NCBI RefSeq assembly: GCF_001751365.1
Contig: NZ_LJGT01000036.1
Coordinates: 372,001-436,000 of the forward strand
Origin: Streptomyces abyssalis
GTDB taxonomy: Bacteria > Actinomycetota > Actinomycetes > Streptomycetales > Streptomycetaceae
DNA length: 64,000 nucleotides
Direction of reading: 5' to 3'
In this document: positions 7,003 through 15,161 of the stretch, one piece after another
Numbering within the stretch: the stretch's first letter is position 1
Layout of the letters: every line of letters begins with the position of its first letter
Made by a program: the position numbers and the translations under genes
The notes under the pieces: generated by a model
The model's input: the letters and a program-made list of their open reading frames with translations, nothing else
Database searches by the model: none
What the model was told of the DNA's origin: nothing

Positions 7003-8294
7003 CGCAGCTCTCCCTTCCAGCGGCCGGTGACGGCCGCGGAGATGCAGTCCTGGAGCGTGCCGAACCAGGCCTCGATGCCGAGGATCGCGGGCAGGTAGTG
7101 CGCCTGCTTCGCCGAGTCGGTGGCGAAGACCCTGGTGCCGGGCGGTGCGGAGCGGGACATGGCGGGGCAGGAGTCGGTCAGGACGCGGGCTCCGGCCCGC
7201 TCGATCGTGCCCGTCCATCCGTTGCGGTCGGCGGTGGTGCGCAGGGCTCTGGGCACCATCAGCCACAGCTGCGTCCCGGAGTGCAGGCGGCGGCCTTCGA
7301 GAAGGTGCGCGGTCTCCCGTACCTGGTCGAGGGAGGCGTGCGGGCAGCCGAGCAGCACGAAGTCGACATCGGCTCGCTCACCCTGGGAGTTGAGGTCCTC
7401 GTAGACGCCGCGGCGCTCGCGCTCGCCGTACGGCACCGCCTCCGGCGGCGCGGCCCCGGCCCCGGTCCCGTTCCCGAACGCGGCCTGTGTGGTGGGCGCT
7501 TCGGGGGTTATGCCGGGCAGGTGGTAGATCTCCACTCCCCCGGACGATGCCGCCGCAGCGCCGAAGTGCTTCAGGTCGAGCAGGTCGGGCTGCCTCAACT
7601 CGCCGGTCACGACCGGGCGTTCGTCCTGGACGAGACCGCCCGCGAAGTAGCCGAGCATGCCCCACTCCAGCGGTCCGTCGACGGGCGTGCGTGCCTCGAT
7701 GAGATGGGTGCCGCGGCGGTTGGCGGCGTGGTGGTTGCCCCAGCAGGGGATGCGGCCGGTCAGCGACGCCGCGCCGGTGGACGCGGTGCCCTCGCAGTTC
7801 GTACGGGCGCCGAGCACGGAGTTGGCGTACACCACCGCGGAGGACTCCATCCACGCGACGTGCTCGCCGCGTACGGGGATGTTGCCGACCTGGTAAGGCG
7901 TGCACGTCGCGAGGATGTTGACGCCCTTGCGGCCGTAGAAGGACTCCGCGTCGCTCTGCAGCTCGATCATTTCCTTCGGGTACGGGGCGATGCCCTCGGA
8001 GTCCGGGCCGAAGGACTGCTGGAGCTGGCACGTGGGCACGCGCATGGCGGGAATACGCAGATCCTCGTCGCTGTCCAGGTTGATCACGGCGTACGCCTTG
8101 TCCCAGCCGCCCTCGCGCACGAGCCGGGCCTTCACGGGCGAGGGCTGGGTCATCGTCCCGGCGACGTTGCGGACGTCGCAGAGCCGTTCGGCGTCGAGCG
8201 CGCGGCCGTAGCGGACGAGGAGGTCCATCGCCGCCGCGGTCGCGGGGCCCTCGGCGCCGTCCAGCATGGCCTTGTCGGAGTCGGTGAGCAGCAT
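6999..8294 (-). CDS. Aconitase X catalytic subunit (DUF521)
   Basis: 431 aa, starting MLLTDSDKAMLDG, the usual N-terminus of aconitase X. Conserved elements include SFGPDSEGIAPYP, the cluster region ILATCTPYQVGN (C131), GARTNCEGTAS (C167), LLGCPHASLDQ (C317) and LTDSCPAM (C376). Aconitase X binds an Fe-S cluster through three such cysteines and dehydrates a small hydroxy acid or hydroxyproline. The start overlaps the stop of the IlvD/Edd dehydratase by one nucleotide (TGATG) and its stop overlaps the DUF126 start, so the three are translationally coupled. The frame is open far upstream to 9572, but that extension is antisense-type noise inside the ilvD-like gene. The substrate is unknown. Confidence 0.9.
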   Translation of the reverse strand: MLLTDSDKAMLDGAEGPATAAAMDLLVRYGRALDAERLCDVRNVAGTMTQPSPVKARLVREGGWDKAYAVINLDSDEDLRIPAMRVPTCQLQQSFGPDSEGIAPYPKEMIELQSDAESFYGRKGVNILATCTPYQVGNIPVRGEHVAWMESSAVVYANSVLGARTNCEGTASTGAASLTGRIPCWGNHHAANRRGTHLIEARTPVDGPLEWGMLGYFAGGLVQDERPVVTGELRQPDLLDLKHFGAAAASSGGVEIYHLPGITPEAPTTQAAFGNGTGAGAAPPEAVPYGERERRGVYEDLNSQGERADVDFVLLGCPHASLDQVRETAHLLEGRRLHSGTQLWLMVPRALRTTADRNGWTGTIERAGARVLTDSCPAMSRSAPPGTRVFATDSAKQAHYLPAILGIEAWFGTLQDCISAAVTGRWKGELR

Positions 8295-10003
8295 CAGCGG
8301 TGGGCTCCTCGTGTGCGGGGTGAGAGGACCGCTCCCTCCTGCAGGGGGCGTACGGTGCGCCGGTAGACCGAGAGCCAGCCGCGCGCCGCCGTGCCGGCTT
8401 GGGAGGGCTCCTGCGTCCGTGTCTCCAACTCCTCCCGGCGCCGGGCGAGTTCGTCGTCCGGGACGAGGAGGTCGGCGCGGCGCGAGGTGAGGTCGACCGT
8501 GATGGTGTCTCCGTCGCGTACGAGTGCCAGCGGCCCTCCGTCGGCGGCCTCGGGCGACACCTCGCCGACGACGACGCCCTTGTTGACCAGACCGGACAGC
8601 TGCCCGTCGGTGACCACGGCCACCTGCCCCGTCAAACCCGCCCCGTCGAGGGCGAAGACAGGGCGGGACGCCATGCCCATGCCGGGCGTGCCCTTGGGGC
8701 CGAGGCCGCGGAGCACCAGCACGTCTCCGGCCGCGACTGCGCCCTCGCGCAGCCCGTCGAGGGCCGCGTGCGGGTCCTCGTAGACCCTGGCCGGTCCGGT
8801 GAAGGACGTCTCGCGCTGTTCGTCGACGGCGAGTTTGACGATGCCGGTCGCGGGGGCGAGGCTGCCGCGCACGAGGACGATGGTGGGCCGCCGTCCGTGC
8901 GGCTTGTCCGCGGGGCGGATCACCCGGCCGTCGGGGTGCGGCGCCCCGGCCAGGTTCTCGCCGAGAGTGCGCCCGGTCACCGTCCCCGCGCTCGTGTGCA
9001 GCAGCCCGCCGAGGCCGCGCATCACGCACGCCGCGCCGCCTGCCGCGTCGAACTCCTCTATGGAGTGGGGTCCGTTGGGGCGTACGGCGGCCAGCAGCGG
9101 GACGCTGTCGGCGAGTTGCTCGTACAGGCCGTAGACGTCGATGCCGGACTCGGCCTCCTCGGCGATCGCCTGCAGGTGCTTCACCGAGTTGACGGAGGCG
9201 CTGACCGACAGCATCAGCGTGACCGCGTTCTCGAATGCCGGGGGTGTGAGCACGTCGCGCGGGCGCAGATCCTCGTGCACGAGAGCGACGGCCCGGCTCG
9301 CGGCGGCACGCACGTCGTCCCGCATCTTCGCGCTCTCGGCGAGCACGGGAGTCGAACCCGGCAGTGCCATGCCGAGGGCCTCGCAGGCCATGTGCATGGA
9401 GTTGGCGGTGCCCATGCCCGCGCACACCCCGGGGCCTGCGACGGCGGTCTCGCTCATGCCGGTCAGCTCCTCCAGGGAGAGCCGTCCCTGCGCGTGGTGG
9501 CCGGCGCCGAGGAAGACGTCCTCGATGTCGCAGTGCCTGCCGCGGTAGGTGCCGCACGCCTGGTAGCCGCAACCGGCCATGACCGTCGGGAGGTTGATGC
9601 GGGCGGCGGCCATCAGCTGGCCCGGCGCGGTCTTGTCGCAGGAGGCCAGGCAGATCATCCCGTCAAGCTGTGCGCCCTCCACCGCGGCCTCGATGTCGTG
9701 GCTGATCAGGTCGCGTGCGGAGAGGATGTAGCCGCCGCGTCCTCCGGCGCTGTGGATGAAGTCGCTGGGTGCGACGGTGCGGATCTCGAAGCCCAGGCCG
9801 CCCGCTTCGTCGACCGCCTCCTTCGCCGCCCGGGCGACCGCGTCCAGGTGGCTGTAGCAAGTGGCCAGCGAGGACGAGGAGTTGACGATCGCGATCTTCG
9901 GCTTGGCCATGTCCTCGTCGGTGAGGCCGAGGGCGCGCCACTGTGCCCGGCGTACGGCCCACGGGGATGTGCCCGGCCGGTAGTTGCTGCGCAGTTCCGT
10001 CAT
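8294..10003 (-). CDS. IlvD/Edd family dehydratase
   Basis: 569 aa, typical for dihydroxyacid / sugar-acid dehydratases. The three Fe-S cysteine motifs are present: CYSHLD (C49), SCDKTAPG (C122) and GVCAGMGTANSM (C194), followed by the PGSTPVLAES block. C-terminally it keeps GLGPKGTPGMGMAS and TDGQLSG, the Mg2+/substrate region. The family removes water from dihydroxyacids (IlvD), 6-phosphogluconate (Edd) or free aldonic acids. The context with aconitase X and an acid permease points to a catabolic acid dehydratase rather than isoleucine/valine biosynthesis. The ATG at 10003 gives the conserved N-terminus MTELRSNY. The upstream open frame is a degenerate tandem repeat (10025-10096) and is not treated as coding. 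Confidence 0.92.
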   Translation of the reverse strand: MTELRSNYRPGTSPWAVRRAQWRALGLTDEDMAKPKIAIVNSSSSLATCYSHLDAVARAAKEAVDEAGGLGFEIRTVAPSDFIHSAGGRGGYILSARDLISHDIEAAVEGAQLDGMICLASCDKTAPGQLMAAARINLPTVMAGCGYQACGTYRGRHCDIEDVFLGAGHHAQGRLSLEELTGMSETAVAGPGVCAGMGTANSMHMACEALGMALPGSTPVLAESAKMRDDVRAAASRAVALVHEDLRPRDVLTPPAFENAVTLMLSVSASVNSVKHLQAIAEEAESGIDVYGLYEQLADSVPLLAAVRPNGPHSIEEFDAAGGAACVMRGLGGLLHTSAGTVTGRTLGENLAGAPHPDGRVIRPADKPHGRRPTIVLVRGSLAPATGIVKLAVDEQRETSFTGPARVYEDPHAALDGLREGAVAAGDVLVLRGLGPKGTPGMGMASRPVFALDGAGLTGQVAVVTDGQLSGLVNKGVVVGEVSPEAADGGPLALVRDGDTITVDLTSRRADLLVPDDELARRREELETRTQEPSQAGTAARGWLSVYRRTVRPLQEGAVLSPRTRGAHR

Positions 10004-10024
10004 GGCCTGCTCCTGCTCCTCGGT

Positions 10025-10096
10025 CCTCTTGCCTCTGGTCTGCCTCTTGCCTCTGGTCTGCATCGGGCTTCTGGTCCGCCTCGGGCCTCTGGGCGT
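10025..10096. repeat. Four tandem copies of an 18-bp unit between the oxidoreductase and dehydratase genes
   Basis: CCTCTTGCCTCTGGTCTG occurs twice identically (10025-10042, 10043-10060) and is followed by two diverged copies (10061-10078, 10079-10096). It fills most of the 124-nt gap between the FAD oxidoreductase and the ilvD-like start. On the minus strand it can be read as a TRGKRQ-type peptide, but a dehydratase N-terminus of that kind is not expected. Confidence 0.8.
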
Positions 10097-10127
10097 CCTC
10101 TGCCGGCCGTCGCGGCCTGGCCGCCGG

Positions 10128-11420
10128 TCAGCCGTCGAGGTTGGCCTTGAGCCGTTCGCGCAGTGCGGGGACCTCGATGTCGTGCACGCTGCCGTCACCT
10201 CCCGCGAGGTCGAGGGCATGTGCCGCCCCGGCGCCCATCGCGGCGCACGGGCCCATCACCCGGACGCTGGAGAGGGCGGCTGCGTCGCCGTCGGCGCAGC
10301 GGCCCGCGGCGACGAGGTTGTCGGCGTCCGGGGAGAGCATCGAGCGCAGCGGCACGTAGTGCAGGTGGTCGGCGTCGAACATCTCCCACACGTAGCCCTC
10401 GGCGCGGTCGTGCAGTTCGATCGGCCACGCCGTACGGGCGACGGAGTCGGGGAAACGGGTGCCGGCGCGCACCTCGTCGAGGGTGAGCGCGTGCACGCCC
10501 TTGATCCAGCGGGTCTGACGGCGGCCCGGCAGCCCGTAGGAGCGCACCCGCGCCCTCCCGAACGCCTTGGGATATTCGGCGCGCAGGAACTCGACTACGA
10601 GGTCGGCCTGTTCGCGTCCTTCGAGCTGGGCCTGCGCGGCGCGTACGGGATCGAGCGGCGCTTCGACGTGGGTCATGTTCATCACGGCCGTGTTCCGGCC
10701 GGGGAAGAAGAAGGCGAGGCCGTCCCCGCGCAGCAGCCCGTACTCGCCGGCCTTGCGGGCGACGTGCTCGGCGAGTTCCTCACGTCCGGGCTGGTGCGTC
10801 TCGTCCAGGTGCTCCAGCACGATCTGCTGCGAGCCGTAGATGGTGCGCTCGGGGACCCGGCAGGGCAGTCCCGCCTCCCATGCGAGCGCGGCGTCGCCGG
10901 TCGCGTCGACGAAGCCGGGTGCCGTGACGCGGACGTCGCCGAAGCGGGTCGCGAAGGTGACGGTCCCGATGCGGCGCCCGGCGCGTTCGACGCCGGTGAT
11001 GGAGGCGCCGAGGACGACGCGTATGCCCAGTTCGCGGATGCGCCGCTCGACCCACCGTCCGAGAGCCACTTCGTCATAACTGACGGTGATGGTGTGCCCG
11101 CGGTTGAAGTGCAGGTCGTCGCTCGCGCCGAGGCTGTCGAAGATGTCGTCGAACATGCCGTGGGTGAGCTGTCGGTAGCCGGGTGCGTTGCCGAACACCC
11201 CGCAGAAGAGCCCGATGAGGGAGTTGACCATCTGACCGCCGAGCACGGGCAGGCTGTCGACCAGCACGACGTCGCGTCCCAGCCGGGCCGACTCGATCGC
11301 CGCGGACACCCCGGAGACGCCCGCCCCCACCACGCACACGTCCGCGTCCAGGGCGTGGGCCGCGGGGCCGGGCGCCTTGGTGACGGTGCGCAGGGTGAGT
11401 TCGGACAGCGCGTGGGGCAT
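10128..11420 (-). CDS. FAD-dependent oxidoreductase (FAD_oxidored, PF12831-like)
   Basis: 430 aa. The N-terminal dinucleotide-binding motif VCVVGAGVSGVSAAIESARLG (res 28-48) is followed by a second conserved motif GFVDATGDAALAWEAG and a C-terminal AGRCADGDAAALSSVRVMGPC FAD-contact block. This is the pattern of PF12831 proteins, which usually oxidise or reduce small organic acids or sugars and whose substrates are mostly unknown. The start MPHALSEL is chosen because the upstream open frame lacks a ribosome binding site. It is the first gene of the leftward catabolic cluster (oxidoreductase, dehydratase, aconitase X pair, permease), all on one strand. It could oxidise the imported acid before dehydration, but the order of reactions is inference. 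Confidence 0.85.
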   Translation of the reverse strand: MPHALSELTLRTVTKAPGPAAHALDADVCVVGAGVSGVSAAIESARLGRDVVLVDSLPVLGGQMVNSLIGLFCGVFGNAPGYRQLTHGMFDDIFDSLGASDDLHFNRGHTITVSYDEVALGRWVERRIRELGIRVVLGASITGVERAGRRIGTVTFATRFGDVRVTAPGFVDATGDAALAWEAGLPCRVPERTIYGSQQIVLEHLDETHQPGREELAEHVARKAGEYGLLRGDGLAFFFPGRNTAVMNMTHVEAPLDPVRAAQAQLEGREQADLVVEFLRAEYPKAFGRARVRSYGLPGRRQTRWIKGVHALTLDEVRAGTRFPDSVARTAWPIELHDRAEGYVWEMFDADHLHYVPLRSMLSPDADNLVAAGRCADGDAAALSSVRVMGPCAAMGAGAAHALDLAGGDGSVHDIEVPALRERLKANLDG

Positions 11421-11605
11421 GCGGCCTCCCTGGGTGAGCTGCGGCGGCTCCCTGCGGCGGGCGGGTGCGCGGCGGAGCAGGCGTCGCGGGCAGACTAGGA
11501 AGCCCACTTCCGGAAAAGGAACGTCCGGTTCAATAGCCTCTTCGGCTGGCTGCCATCAACGGCGCTTATGCCGTGGTCTCGACCCCAGGTCAGCCGGGCC
11601 GCAGG

Positions 11606-12562
11606 TCACGGCGCCGCCTCGGCCGCGGCCCGCGCCACCAGACCGCGCAGCCAGACGTTCGCCGGGTCCTTGTCGTAGACCGTGTCCCACCACAGGAGTT
11701 CGTCGATCTCGTCGAGCGGGACGGGCCACTCCACGGCCCGCACTCCCCGCTCGGCCGGCAGCCGGGCCGCGAGACGCGCGGGGTACAGCGCCACGCGGCG
11801 CGTGCCGGCGATGAAGTCGGGCACGGCCCGGTAGCTCTCCACCCGTACGGCGATCCGCGGGCGTATGCCGAGCGCCGTCAGCTGCCGGGTCGCCGGGGAT
11901 GCGGAGGGATAGCCCGCGTCCCGGTGGTAGGGCACCACCCACGGCAGCGGCGTCAGGTCCGCCGGCCCGAAGGACTCCGCCTCGCACAGCGGATGGTCCG
12001 CCGAGAGGAGGCACATCCAGCGGTCCCTGAAGAGCGGCTGCGAGCTGACCGGCGTACGGAAGTGACCCAGCCGCGGGGAGACCATCCCGTCGACGAGCCT
12101 GATGGTCTCGACGATGTCGCCGCCGATCGTCTCCCGTACGAGCCGCATGTGCAGCGCCGCCCGTGGCGCCTCGCGGGCCAGCAGCCGCGAGAGCCGGTCG
12201 CCGAGCACGGTCGCCGGATAGTCGGACATCAGCAGCGTGAACTCGCGCCGGGAGTCGGCCGGTTCGAAGGCGCTGCCGGTGGCGAAGAGGCGTTCGGTGG
12301 CGGCGCAGACCGTCTCCACCTGCTCGGTCAGCTGCGTGGCGAGCGGGGTGAGGACGTAGGCGCCGCCCGTACGCAGCAGCAGCTCGTCCCCGAAGTGCCG
12401 GCGAAGCCGCGACAGCGAGGCGCTGACGGCGGGCTGGGACACCCCGAGTCGCTTCGCAGCCCGGGTGACGTTGCGCTCCCGGAACAGCTCGCGCAGTGTG
12501 ACCAGGAGATTCAGGTCGAGATTGGCGAGGTGGGCGGGCGTGCGCTCGGGCGGGGTGGCCAT
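11606..12562 (-). CDS. LysR family transcriptional regulator
   Basis: 318 aa. The N-terminal winged helix (LDLNLLVTLRELFRERNVTRAAKRLGVSQPAVSASLSRLRR, res 15-55, cited in pieces: NVTRAAKRLGVSQPAVS at 31-47) is a standard LysR DNA-binding domain. The C-terminal two-lobe periplasmic-binding-like domain binds the inducer. The start at 12562 (MATPPERTP) begins just before the conserved DLNLL, and the frame upstream to 12703 has no supporting signal. It sits directly before the FAD oxidoreductase gene (185-nt gap) on the same strand and divergent from an IclR regulator, so it probably activates the acid-catabolism cluster. GGAAGT-containing sequences occur both near its own start and near 11510, but no operator can be assigned with confidence. 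Confidence 0.9.
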   Translation of the reverse strand: MATPPERTPAHLANLDLNLLVTLRELFRERNVTRAAKRLGVSQPAVSASLSRLRRHFGDELLLRTGGAYVLTPLATQLTEQVETVCAATERLFATGSAFEPADSRREFTLLMSDYPATVLGDRLSRLLAREAPRAALHMRLVRETIGGDIVETIRLVDGMVSPRLGHFRTPVSSQPLFRDRWMCLLSADHPLCEAESFGPADLTPLPWVVPYHRDAGYPSASPATRQLTALGIRPRIAVRVESYRAVPDFIAGTRRVALYPARLAARLPAERGVRAVEWPVPLDEIDELLWWDTVYDKDPANVWLRGLVARAAAEAAP

Positions 12563-12708
12563 GCGGGCAGCGTGCGTGGTGGGCCGCCGGGCGGCAAGCC
12601 CTCCGCAGGCAGAAACGGAAGTCACCATTCCTGCTCCCGGACCTCCGGTGCCGCCCCGGACCCCGTCCGTACGGTCCGCTCCCCCGCAGGCACCGGGCGT
12701 CATGTGCG

Positions 12709-12737
12709 TTGACGGATGGCGTCCGCCTGTCTAGCTT
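12709..12737 (+). promoter_or_regulatory. Sigma-70-like promoter for the IclR gene
   Basis: TTGACG (12709-12714), a 17-bp spacer and TAGCTT (12732-12737) match the vegetative (HrdB-type) consensus well. This would start transcription about 35-40 nt before the IclR ATG at 12782, which has GAAGGAG as ribosome binding site. Predicted from sequence only. Confidence 0.6.
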
Positions 12738-12781
12738 TCGCCGCGGGACGGCCCGTCCGATTCGTCCGAAGGAGAGCCACC

Positions 12782-13693
12782 ATGCGCGAGGGGAACCGGG
12801 CGGCGGCGCACAGCGGCACCGGCACCGGCACCGGTTCGGTGACGGGCAGAGCGCTGCGCGTGCTGGAGGCCTTCACGCCCTCCGCTCCGGTGCTCACGCT
12901 CACCGAGATCTCCCGCCGCAGCGGACTGCCGCTCACCACGGCGCACCGCCTCGTGAGCGAGCTGGCCGACTGGGGCGCACTCGAACGCGACCCGGAGCGG
13001 GGTTACCGCATCGGCCTGCGCCTGTGGGAGATCGCGGCGCTCGCCCCGCGCGGCCTGGGCCTGCGCGAGGTCGCACTCCCCCACCTGTCGGACCTCGCGC
13101 GCGTCACCGGCGAAAACGTGCAGCTGGCGGTGCGCGAGGACCTGTCCGTGGTGTACGTGGAGAGGCTCGCGGGATGCGCTTCGGTGCCCGTTCTCACACG
13201 CGTCGGCGGTCGTTTCGCGCTCACTCCGACCAGCGTCGGACGCGTACTGCTCGCCCACGCGCCCGCGGACGTGCAGGAGCGCGCGCTGGCGCAGCGGCAG
13301 CGGAGCTACACCGAGCGGACCGAGTGCGATCCCGTACGGCTGCGCCAGGCGCTCGCGGAAGTCCGGCAGACCGGCGTCGCCGTGTGCGAGCGGCAGGTGA
13401 CGATGGACAGCGTGTCCGTTGCCGCTCCGGTGCACGGTCCGGGCAACGGGCCGGGGAACGAAGTCGTCGCGGCGGTCTCGGTCGTCGCCCACGTGGAGAC
13501 CGTCCAGGCCCACACGCTGGTGCCGCTCGTCCAGGTCGCCGCCTCCGGCATCTCGCGCGCGCTCGGCGCGCCGGCACCCGGTTCCCGCAGCGGCTACGGG
13601 GGCTCCGGCAGGTCGCGCAGCCGTACGGACAGGCAGGTCACGCAGCCCTCCAGCTTCTCGAACTCGCCGATGTCCACCGGGACGGGCTCATAG
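12782..13693 (+). CDS. IclR family transcriptional regulator
   Basis: 303 aa from the ATG at 12782 (GAAGGAGAGCCACC upstream). The N-terminal winged helix spans about res 20-80, with LTLTEISRRSGLPLTTAHRL at 38-57 as the HTH. The effector domain follows with ENVQLAVREDLSVVYVERL, GRVLLAHAP and CERQVTMDSVSVAAPV, all typical IclR blocks. IclR proteins respond to aromatic or short carboxylic acids. Together with the neighbouring LysR, AAHS permease and dehydratases this suggests dual control of acid catabolism. The last roughly 35 residues are Gly/Ser/Arg-rich and lie antisense to the 3' end of the dimethylargininase gene (100-bp tail-to-tail overlap), so they may be a recent read-through extension. 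Confidence 0.9.
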   Translation: MREGNRAAAHSGTGTGTGSVTGRALRVLEAFTPSAPVLTLTEISRRSGLPLTTAHRLVSELADWGALERDPERGYRIGLRLWEIAALAPRGLGLREVALPHLSDLARVTGENVQLAVREDLSVVYVERLAGCASVPVLTRVGGRFALTPTSVGRVLLAHAPADVQERALAQRQRSYTERTECDPVRLRQALAEVRQTGVAVCERQVTMDSVSVAAPVHGPGNGPGNEVVAAVSVVAHVETVQAHTLVPLVQVAASGISRALGAPAPGSRSGYGGSGRSRSRTDRQVTQPSSFSNSPMSTGTGS

Positions 13694-14382
13694 CCGAGCC
13701 CGGCGAGCAGCTCCGCGCTGCGGGGCGCTCCGGAAGCCATCAGGAGGCGGTTCCCGCCGAGGAGCACGACGTGGGCGCCGGCCTCCTCCGGCACCGCCCG
13801 GAAGCGGGGGAAGTACGACGGGTCGTCCACGAGCGGCGGATGGCCAATGACCGTGCCGTCCGGCAGCGCGGTGACGGCGGATTTCAGATGGAGCACCCTG
13901 GTCACGGGCACGGGGACCACGTGTGCGCCCAACGGCTCGAAGGCGGCGCGCAGTTGGCGCACGCCCTCCTCGTTCGTACGTCCGCCGAGGCCCACGTACA
14001 CCGTTCCCCCGCTCTTGAGCACGTCCCCGCCGTCGAGCGTCCCCGGCGGTTCCACGCGGAGGACGGCGCAGCCCAGGGCGCGGACCGACTCCTCGACGGC
14101 TGCGGTCTCGGAACGCCGCGAAGCGGCCCCGGGCCGGCAGATCAGCGCCGTACCGCCCAGGACGACCACGGCGTCCTCCACGAACACGCTGTCCGGGCAG
14201 GTCTCTTCGGCCGGCACCTCGACCGTCCGCCAGCCGTTGTCCCGCAACGCCCGTACATAGCCGTCCCATTGGCGCACGGCGAGCGCCGGGTCGACCGGCA
14301 CCCGCTCCAGGTGGGTGATCAGACCCTCCGCGAGACGCGGGACGGGCGGGCGTACGAGGGCGAGGGCCTTCGCTTCGGGCAC
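13594..14382 (-). CDS. ddaH: Dimethylargininase (N(G),N(G)-dimethylarginine dimethylaminohydrolase)
   Basis: 262 aa from a GTG at 14382. Catalytic features of the amidinotransferase-fold family are visible: SVFVEDAVVV (acidic substrate-binding residues near 69-70), DGGDVL (118-121), LHLKSAV with the catalytic His165, and the C-terminal C-V-T-C-L-S-V-R-L with the nucleophile Cys250. The enzyme hydrolyses methylated arginines to citrulline and methylamines; close relatives are arginine deiminase-like. The start codon is a GTG giving a conserved-looking N-terminus (PEAKALALVRPP). It is tail-to-tail with the IclR gene, overlapping it by 100 bp, and follows a TetR gene on the same strand (55-nt gap). 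Confidence 0.88.
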   Translation of the reverse strand: MPEAKALALVRPPVPRLAEGLITHLERVPVDPALAVRQWDGYVRALRDNGWRTVEVPAEETCPDSVFVEDAVVVLGGTALICRPGAASRRSETAAVEESVRALGCAVLRVEPPGTLDGGDVLKSGGTVYVGLGGRTNEEGVRQLRAAFEPLGAHVVPVPVTRVLHLKSAVTALPDGTVIGHPPLVDDPSYFPRFRAVPEEAGAHVVLLGGNRLLMASGAPRSAELLAGLGYEPVPVDIGEFEKLEGCVTCLSVRLRDLPEPP

Positions 14383-14437
14383 GGGCTGACTCCGTATGTC
14401 GGCGGGCGGCGGGCGGTGATCGGCGGGCGCGGTCGCG

Positions 14438-15052
14438 CTACGGCGGGGTGATCGCACCCAGCAGCGCCCGCGCGCACAGGTCCCGCACGTGGTCGCGCGG
14501 CATGCGGGGCTCCTCCTCCAGCCACTCCAGGCAGACCGTCACCATGAAAGAGAGCCAGCCGCGCACGGCGATGCGGAGCGTGGGCAGGTCCGCGGCGATG
14601 CTCGCTGCTTCCGGGTCCGCGGCGAGCACGTCCAGGATCTGCCGTTCCTGTGCGGCGAGGCCTTGCCGGTAGACCTTGCGCACCGCCGGGTCTCCGGCCG
14701 CCTCGGCGCGGTGGAAGGCGCGGAAACCCTGCGCGTGGTTCTCGACGTATTCGAGGAAGCAGTCCAGGCCGCTGGTCAGCTGCTCCCGTACGGGCACGCC
14801 CGGATCGGCTGCGGTCAGGCGCAGCATCCGGCGGCTCTCCCGCTCGACGACGGCGGCGAAGAAGTCGTTCTTGGTCGGGAAGTAGTGGTACAGAAGCCCG
14901 CGCGAGACACCCGCGATCTCGGCGACGTGCTCGATCGAGACGTCCTCGTGGGGCCTGCTCGCGAACAGCCGCGCACCCACGGCAAGAAGCTCCTCGCGGC
15001 GCTCTTCGGTGCTCAGCCGGCGGCGCGTGCGCTCCCCCTGCTTCCCGCCCAT
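14438..15052 (-). CDS. TetR family transcriptional regulator
   Basis: 204 aa. The N-terminal TetR HTH is clear at about res 18-64: EERREELLAVGARLF, VSIEHVAEIAGVSRGLLYHYF and the P-T-K-N-D-F-F start of the next helix. The rest is the helical ligand-binding domain with a hydrophobic core (GWLSFMVTVCLEWL). It is divergent from the P450 gene at 15162 across 109 bp that contain a 7-bp inverted repeat (15123-15140). That is the standard arrangement for a local repressor of the P450, and similar TetR/CYP102 pairs exist in Streptomyces and Bacillus. The inducer is probably a fatty acid-like molecule by analogy. Confidence 0.92.
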   Translation of the reverse strand: MGGKQGERTRRRLSTEERREELLAVGARLFASRPHEDVSIEHVAEIAGVSRGLLYHYFPTKNDFFAAVVERESRRMLRLTAADPGVPVREQLTSGLDCFLEYVENHAQGFRAFHRAEAAGDPAVRKVYRQGLAAQERQILDVLAADPEAASIAADLPTLRIAVRGWLSFMVTVCLEWLEEEPRMPRDHVRDLCARALLGAITPP

Positions 15053-15122
15053 GGAGCGTCACTTTACTTGACGCCCGTACGGCCCCTGCTCAGACTGGAG
15101 GTCTTATTGAACCGATGTATAA

Positions 15123-15140
15123 CAAGCCCATACGGGCTTG
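15123..15140. promoter_or_regulatory. Inverted repeat CAAGCCC-N4-GGGCTTG, candidate TetR operator
   Basis: Perfect 7-bp arms separated by ATAC lie in the divergent TetR/P450 promoter region, 21 nt before the P450 start. Size and position fit a TetR-dimer site that would block P450 transcription or translation initiation. Inference from position. Confidence 0.5.
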
Positions 15141-15161
15141 CGGCACGGGGAGTTGAGGCGG

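Noticed and set aside
8295-9572. An 857-codon open frame that extends the aconitase X large subunit upstream
   Set aside because: The extra 430 codons lie within the ilvD-like gene in another frame and are Arg/Pro/Gly-rich without family motifs. A normal aconitase X N-terminus starts at 8294.
10004-10219. Alternative upstream start for the dehydratase giving an Arg/Lys-rich N-terminus
   Set aside because: The extra sequence is the 18-bp tandem repeat and Arg-rich filler, while the family N-terminus aligns with the ATG at 10003.
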